From: Tritrichomonas foetus
Lineage: Eukaryota > Parabasalia > Tritrichomonadida > Tritrichomonadidae
Direction of reading: 5' to 3'
Length of the DNA stretch: 31,246 bases
NCBI GenBank assembly: GCA_001839685.1
Contig: MLAK01000665.1
Coordinates: 50,423-81,668, forward strand
The notes below the pieces were generated by a model. That model saw only the letters and a program-made list of their open reading frames with translations, made no database searches and was not told the DNA's origin. Below, piece by piece: positions 26,133 through 31,246 of the stretch. Every line of letters starts with the position of its first letter. Position 1 is the first letter of the stretch. The position numbers were made by a program, and so were the translations under genes.

Positions 26133-28829
26133 TTAATTGATTGTCTCATATGATACGTTATTATTCTGGTTTTCTTTCTTAGATTTTACAATGACAACAA
26201 CTGACACGACAATCAAGACAACACACATAACAACAGCAATAATGATGTAAATCATCATTTTATCTTTTTCTTTTTCTTCAGTTCCATCTTTGAAGGTATC
26301 AAGTCCATCAACATCGTTAAGTTGTATATTAACTTCTTTCACAACAGCCTTTTCTGATTCACCGAATACAACCAATTTTGTGATTGAGTTATTTCTTAAT
26401 TGGAAATCAACACCTGTAGTCTTTTCATTGACCCATCTTAGCATTTTAATTGTTTGATTTTCATAAATAAATCTCCTACGAATGAATTGACCAAGTGTAT
26501 AATTTTGTGTCTTTCCATCATCAAAGTAAAGATCACCTTCAGCTCTTCCGTTTTCATCAACAGCAACAAAAAGAGTCAATGGGAATTTAACTGTATCTTC
26601 CATGTTTCTTCCAGATCCAGAAAATGTAGGAATTATTTTACCAGCACGTAAATAAAGTGGTATAGAATCCATATCAACTTCAATTTCACCTGCAATCATT
26701 TTCTCACCAGTTGGATAGGCATACCATTCACCAGGTGGCTTCACAAGATTGATTGAAGTTGCACCTTCGTATAAAACTGGACACATTAAGATTGATTCAC
26801 CAAGAACAAATTCTTCCATGTTATCATGATATTCATCAACATCCTGCCACAATGTAAAGAGTGGTTGAACATAAGGAAGACCTGTTCTATGAATAATGTA
26901 TACAGATGTATAAATAAATGGAACAAGTTGATACCTCATTCGTGTTACTTTAAGCATTCTTGCACAATCTTCAGGTGGGAAAACATATGGTTCTCTATGA
27001 GCTGAAAAACTATCAGCATGATTTCTATACCATGTATACATGAAAGCACCAACTTGCATCCATCGTGTCATTAATTCAGCTGTTGTATCATAGCTAAAAC
27101 CACCAAGGTCATGACCAAATAAGGAAATACCTTCCATTCCAACGTTGCTTTGAATAGCAAGGGTATTTCTGAACCAGTCCCAAAGTGCCCAACAGTCTGC
27201 AGACCATGTGAATGCATATCTTTGGGTACCTGGTCCGAAGGAACGTGAGAACAAAAATTGTCGGTCATGTGGAGCTCTTTCTTCAAGACCTAAGAAAGAA
27301 GCTTTGTTTGAATAAAGTGCATACATATTATGTAATTCACGATCTTCCATTCCGTCATAATGAAGACAATCTTTTGGTAGTTTTCCATCTAAAATGTTAT
27401 AAACACTTGGTTCGTTCATATCATTCCAGAAATAAACATTTTCACCATTTGGATTGTTTACAATATCTGCTTCATAAGCGTATTGACTACCCCACCATTT
27501 TTGCGTGGCTGGATTTTTGTAATCTGGATATGAAACAGCACCTGGCCAGCATTCACCAACAAAATCAGTATTGTCTGGATTTTTGATGAAATATCCATAT
27601 TTCTTTGCTTCTTGATATTGTCTGTGGTCATTCCATGTTGGCAAATGTGGATCATTAATTCTAACTAAATAGCGATCTTCTTTTGCTAATTTTTCAATCA
27701 TTCGTGGAATGTCTGGGAATTTTTCAAAATTTACAACGAATGGTGCATGACCTTTTAAGTGATCAATATCAATCCATATTGAATCATATGGGAAATCGAT
27801 TTCTTCTAGTTTTTTCATGACTTCTTCAACTTCATCTTGGGTTTCATAACCATATTTGCATTGATGATAGCCAAGTGTCCACATTGCTGGCATTTTGATA
27901 CGACCAGTTATTCCTGTATAATCCTGAATAATATCGTGGAACTCACCACAAAATACAAAAACATCTAAATAACCGCCTTCACTCACAATACGGATTTTCT
28001 TATGATTAGATGTTGTTGACACTTGATAAAAAGTATCACTTGGGTTTGCCCAAAATAAAGCAATCATTTCATCTGGAGAATGTCCATATACCATTGGAAC
28101 TTTCCCATAATTTGGATAACCATCCATTGTAGAAATACGAACTGGTTCATCAGTGTCTTGAAGATTCATCACATCATTTTTCTCATCAAATCCAATTAAT
28201 CGAACTTTTTCAGATCCAAAGGCGAAATCAAGGCCAACTGCTGTAGCACCATTTTTGATCAAATCTGTATAGCCTTCAACTGTTTCGCTTGGAACTTTCT
28301 GGCCATGATGCTCAAAGAAGAGAAGATTATCTCCATTCATGTCTAATTTGGAACCTCTTTCATCTTCAACATGGAGTTTGAATGGGTTGAAATTAACCTC
28401 AATTTTACGATTTTCTGTGCTTATTTCAATTCTTGTATCGTATTTCTTGTAGTTAAACTTTTTGTATGTATTCAATGAATTCTGATCAAAAACAATCGTT
28501 TCCTCTGAATATTTGAATCTTTGGAAACTTTCATTATTTGTTGGTAGGAATTGAACACGAATTGTCTTCTCAAGAAGGAAAGTAATCTTTAGTTGAAGAT
28601 CAGCATCTTCTCCGTCTTCGAAGAGCTGAGCAGTGAATGCTTTATTTGAGACTTGAGCTGATCCTGAATCAAGTGTCCAGGTGCGCTCTTTTCGGAAGTT
28701 ATCTCTGCAAAAGCGCATTTCATCACAGCCTCTGACATATGCAGATACTGCATAATTCGTGAAAAATGACAGAAGAAACATTATAAAGGCTGTTTTTTTA
28801 ACAAAATGAAATAAAAAAGTGGCTCTCAT
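26133..28829 (-). CDS. GH31 alpha-glucosidase, type I membrane protein
   Basis: 898 residues from ATG 28829. It begins with a basic-hydrophobic leader (KKTAFIMFLLSFFTNYAVSA), a likely signal peptide. The N-terminal ~270 residues are the beta-sandwich, followed by the GH31 barrel with PYDSIWIDIDHLKG, the nucleophile block FWNDMNEPS (D470), RSFGPGTQRYAFTWSADCW (acid/base D545 in WSADC, family WTGDN) and SLFGHDLGGF. It resembles glucosidase II alpha and related neutral or acid alpha-glucosidases, which release terminal glucose from glycans or starch-like chains. Unlike glucosidase II it ends with a membrane span (MIYIIIAVVMCVVLIVVSVV) and a short Lys-rich cytosolic tail ending YETIN. YETI fits a tyrosine sorting signal (YxxPhi), suggesting endosome or lysosome routing, or a surface position. 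Substrate is inferred from family only. It converges with the kinase gene across a 173-bp spacer. Confidence 0.93.
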   Translation of the reverse strand: MRATFLFHFVKKTAFIMFLLSFFTNYAVSAYVRGCDEMRFCRDNFRKERTWTLDSGSAQVSNKAFTAQLFEDGEDADLQLKITFLLEKTIRVQFLPTNNESFQRFKYSEETIVFDQNSLNTYKKFNYKKYDTRIEISTENRKIEVNFNPFKLHVEDERGSKLDMNGDNLLFFEHHGQKVPSETVEGYTDLIKNGATAVGLDFAFGSEKVRLIGFDEKNDVMNLQDTDEPVRISTMDGYPNYGKVPMVYGHSPDEMIALFWANPSDTFYQVSTTSNHKKIRIVSEGGYLDVFVFCGEFHDIIQDYTGITGRIKMPAMWTLGYHQCKYGYETQDEVEEVMKKLEEIDFPYDSIWIDIDHLKGHAPFVVNFEKFPDIPRMIEKLAKEDRYLVRINDPHLPTWNDHRQYQEAKKYGYFIKNPDNTDFVGECWPGAVSYPDYKNPATQKWWGSQYAYEADIVNNPNGENVYFWNDMNEPSVYNILDGKLPKDCLHYDGMEDRELHNMYALYSNKASFLGLEERAPHDRQFLFSRSFGPGTQRYAFTWSADCWALWDWFRNTLAIQSNVGMEGISLFGHDLGGFSYDTTAELMTRWMQVGAFMYTWYRNHADSFSAHREPYVFPPEDCARMLKVTRMRYQLVPFIYTSVYIIHRTGLPYVQPLFTLWQDVDEYHDNMEEFVLGESILMCPVLYEGATSINLVKPPGEWYAYPTGEKMIAGEIEVDMDSIPLYLRAGKIIPTFSGSGRNMEDTVKFPLTLFVAVDENGRAEGDLYFDDGKTQNYTLGQFIRRRFIYENQTIKMLRWVNEKTTGVDFQLRNNSITKLVVFGESEKAVVKEVNIQLNDVDGLDTFKDGTEEKEKDKMMIYIIIAVVMCVVLIVVSVVVIVKSKKENQNNNVSYETIN

Positions 28830-30016
28830 TCACTTTCTGAAAATGCTTTCAAAAATAGAGTAAGTTATTCAATTATCTTCAGAATTTTCATAACTTCCTT
28901 TTTCATGCGATGATTTCGTAATGAAATTTTTGGGATGTTTGTTTCAATTTTTGAAGAAGGAATATTTTCTAAAGATAATTGGAAAGAATTTGTGTAAAAT
29001 TCTGGTTTTGAATTATTCTGCTAGTTTGCCTGAGAATATCAAAAAGGCATCCATTATCCAGAAAAAATCCAAGATGTGAATCAACATTCTCCAAATATAT
29101 AATCAAATTGATTGAATTTTGGGTAATTGCAGTTTTCACATCTTTGTACTTAGATAAAATACCATCATTGGGGTTTGAATGTTTGCTGGATTCAAAATAT
29201 TTGTGCTAGATATTATTTATTAAAAACATAATTCACATTACCATGATTATAATCATTCTATATTTATCTAGATAGTGATTGAAGACTCAATAGTAGAGAC
29301 ATTAAATTCTCAATATAATTAGTTATTTTTCTTATTTAAGAGATAAGCAATTTATTTGTATATTTTTAATCATTATCAATGAATGGAGAAAACGAATTAT
29401 AAATTCAATGAATTTGAGAAAAGGGATTTTTCCATTCTCAAAATCGTTAATTTATAATAAACGAATTGAATTACCATCACCAACAAATTGAGGATTTGGT
29501 TAACCCAAAGTGTGCGCACTATGATGATAAAACTTTTTCATAAATTTACAAAAAATCATCAGAAATAGATATGAAATTTTTCTGTTGTTGTCTTCTTGAA
29601 TTATGGAAATCTGCTTCTCAAAAAATGAAATATTCAACTTTTTAAATATTTTTAGTTCTGACATTATTCAATTCTTTTTTTATCATTCAAAATTGAATGA
29701 GTTCCTTCTTTCATGTTTTAATGACTGTCTATTCACTTTGATATAATTCGAAAAAATTGAAAAATGCGCTAGAATTATGATTTATATATGCATTAAAAAT
29801 TGAATATGCTAATCCAGAGTGATTTACATTGTCTGGTGATATAATAAGAAAATTAATCTTTGTATTATTGTTTTTCCGGAATAAATCAGGCTTTCGACCT
29901 CATTTTTGATCTCATAAATCACTTTAATAAAACAAAACGCACATTTATCTACTATTACAAACATTTATTAAGTAAAATCAAAAAAAAAAAAAAAAAAAAA
30001 TTAAATTAGAAATTAA
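28830..30016. other. Intergenic region
   Basis: About 1.2 kb of AT-rich DNA upstream of the GH31 gene and downstream of the coiled-coil gene, both on the minus strand. I see no gene, tRNA or clear repeat apart from the homopolymer at its right end. Confidence 0.5.
29980..30000 (+). repeat. A21 homopolymer
   Basis: Twenty-one consecutive A (T on the coding strand of the adjacent gene), 16 bases past the stop of the minus-strand gene at 30017. It is the longest homopolymer in the window and a likely place for length errors. Confidence 0.7.
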
Positions 30017-30859
30017 CTAAAAATTTGGACTGTATATTTCCTGTTCGCATCTTGCAAGTTCACCAATCAGTTCATTGATATCAGAAATATCATTTTTTAT
30101 CAAATCATCTCTCATTTGGCGGGATGCTTTTTGTGAAATTATTTTGGTTTGAATTTCCGCAAGTTCTTTTTGTCTTTGTGCACGAAGAGTGTCAATCTCA
30201 TTTCGAATTTGAGATATCCTTTGTGCTCTTTCATTCTTCGGATTTAATTTTACATAAACTTTTTTGTTTTCTATTTTTGATAAATTTTTTTTCCTTTTTT
30301 CTAAAACTACAATTGGATCTTCTTCATTTTCACCTTCAACCTTATCATAAATATTATCATAACTTTGAACATCATCGATCATTTCTTCATTCTCATCAAA
30401 ATTATTATTATGACCAGATTTGGAATGCTTGTTTCCATTTTCAGAATAATCATTAGAAACATTGCTTTGATTGCTTGATACACTTTCAAGGTTGTTTGTA
30501 GAGTGATGTTTTTTTCCATTATTTTCATTCAAAAAGTCGTTATCGTCTTTATCGTCATCAGAATAAATTTGAGAGCTTTTTTGCTTTGGCGGATTTTTAT
30601 TTTTAGGCTTCAAGTGAGGTATTTTCGATTTTTGACTATATTTATTGATGTTAGCTGTTCTAGAAAGAGATTTTGCCAGTTTATGAGGGACGATTATTGA
30701 CTTCTTAGAAATTATTGTTTGATTATTGGATCCTCGCGGTTGAGACGATAAAATTGGTATATGTGACGTGCGCGACTTTGAACTATATTCTCGATTTTTC
30801 GAAAGCGCTAGTGTCTTGATTCTATTTAAGTCTCGCTTTGAGAGAATCGCAACACTCAT
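30017..30859 (-). CDS. Low-complexity protein with C-terminal coiled coil
   Basis: The first true ATG is at 30859 (MSVAILSKRDLNRIKTLAL), giving 280 residues; the frame extends five codons further upstream only to a TTG. Residues ~10-100 are basic and Ser/Lys/Pro-rich; residues ~100-180 are Asp/Asn/Ser/Glu-rich with an acidic peak (GENEEDPIVV); residues ~185-275 form a charged helix (RISQIRNEIDTLRAQRQKEL) likely to be a coiled coil. The opening ILSKRDLNRI resembles openings of some axoneme-associated coiled-coil proteins, which is a weak clue to a flagellar or cytoskeletal role. No enzyme motif or membrane span. Function unknown. Confidence 0.7.
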   Translation of the reverse strand: MSVAILSKRDLNRIKTLALSKNREYSSKSRTSHIPILSSQPRGSNNQTIISKKSIIVPHKLAKSLSRTANINKYSQKSKIPHLKPKNKNPPKQKSSQIYSDDDKDDNDFLNENNGKKHHSTNNLESVSSNQSNVSNDYSENGNKHSKSGHNNNFDENEEMIDDVQSYDNIYDKVEGENEEDPIVVLEKRKKNLSKIENKKVYVKLNPKNERAQRISQIRNEIDTLRAQRQKELAEIQTKIISQKASRQMRDDLIKNDISDINELIGELARCEQEIYSPNF

Positions 30860-31246
30860 AACGAGTTTTAACAACTGAATAAACTTTTTGATATTCTTTC
30901 AAAAAGTTGCTATCAAGACCAATATTCCATAGATAACAATGGACAAAGCTTTCTCGGTCAAGAAATATTTCACACAAAAATGAAGTGAAAAGAAAGTTGA
31001 AAAACTTGATGTAAAAACTTCACGGAAAAATTATTGGAATCATTTTGACGCAAATCTCTGATCAAAAAAAAAAGAAGCAAAGGTCAGTCGGGAGCATTAT
31101 AGAAGGTGAATTTTAATCGTCTCTTTTTCGGATTCACTCATTCTTCTTTCAACCGATGACTTAAATTATCAATTTTTTCTTCTTTTGACCTTAACCATTT
31201 TTTTGACCATTTATTAGTAGACCTATAAGTTGTGATAAGTTGCAGC
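30860..31246. other. Upstream region at the window end
   Basis: AT-rich flank upstream of the minus-strand gene. No frame or RNA gene is supported; another gene may begin beyond the edge. Confidence 0.4.

Noticed and set aside
1..31246. CRISPR arrays, bacterial operons, ribosome binding sites, rRNA
   Set aside because: No regularly spaced repeats, no Shine-Dalgarno pattern and no rRNA-like sequence seen; gene content is eukaryotic.
1..31246. Spliceosomal introns of the trichomonad type (GTATGT with ACTAACACACAG)
   Set aside because: I noticed no such paired motif near the frame breaks, so introns do not explain the stops and frameshifts.

Overview
The window looks like nuclear DNA of a trichomonad (Parabasalia), most like Tritrichomonas. 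The evidence is its very AT-rich spacers, uninterrupted genes without visible introns, and gene families expanded in trichomonads: ankyrin proteins of the DUF3447 type, Sel1-repeat kinases and many-membrane-span PAS/cyclase proteins. Several starts carry an initiator-like TCA(C/T)(A/T) about 9-11 bases before the ATG, as described for Trichomonas. The species name is an inference. Many starts were moved inward to the first ATG, because the longest open frames begin at non-ATG codons.

Layout. 1-563 is the 3' end of an acidic, repetitive protein gene (+). 986-1933 (-) encodes a Pro/Gly-rich protein with a glycine-zipper segment and NQYP repeats. 3157-5955 (+) is a long coiled-coil protein. 6112-6184 (-) is a tRNA-Thr(UGU) with a Pol III terminator. 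6801-7541 (+) is a cyclase-family (kynurenine formamidase-like) metal hydrolase. 7758-12200 (-) is one large membrane PAS/cyclase-like gene split by a single in-frame TGA. 12595-13060 (-) is a decayed glycoside hydrolase family 3 gene. 13564-15079 (-) and 15858-17388 (+) are two divergently placed ankyrin genes, both frameshifted near their 3' ends. 17478-19205 (-) is a PPP-family Ser/Thr phosphatase with Asn-rich inserts. 19759-19892 is a 134-bp element with perfect 28-bp inverted ends, like a MITE. 20383-20712 (-) is a possible small Gln/Tyr-rich protein. 21667-22509 (-) is a ubiquitin-like-domain gene interrupted by an in-frame TAA. 22876-25959 (+) is a kinase + Sel1 repeats + UBR-box fusion. 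26133-28829 (-) is a membrane-anchored GH31 alpha-glucosidase. 30017-30859 (-) is a low-complexity protein with a C-terminal coiled coil.

The genes do not form an operon or pathway; they read as single genes on both strands. Themes are signalling (kinase, phosphatase, cyclase-like receptor), glycan hydrolysis (GH31, dead GH3) and scaffold proteins. The most notable points are the kinase-Sel1-UBR fusion, the degenerate cyclase-like domain behind a nonsense codon, the GH3 relic hidden in an apparently empty stretch, the 28-bp inverted-repeat element, and the high share of genes with one or two disabling changes. Those changes may be true pseudogenes or assembly errors.
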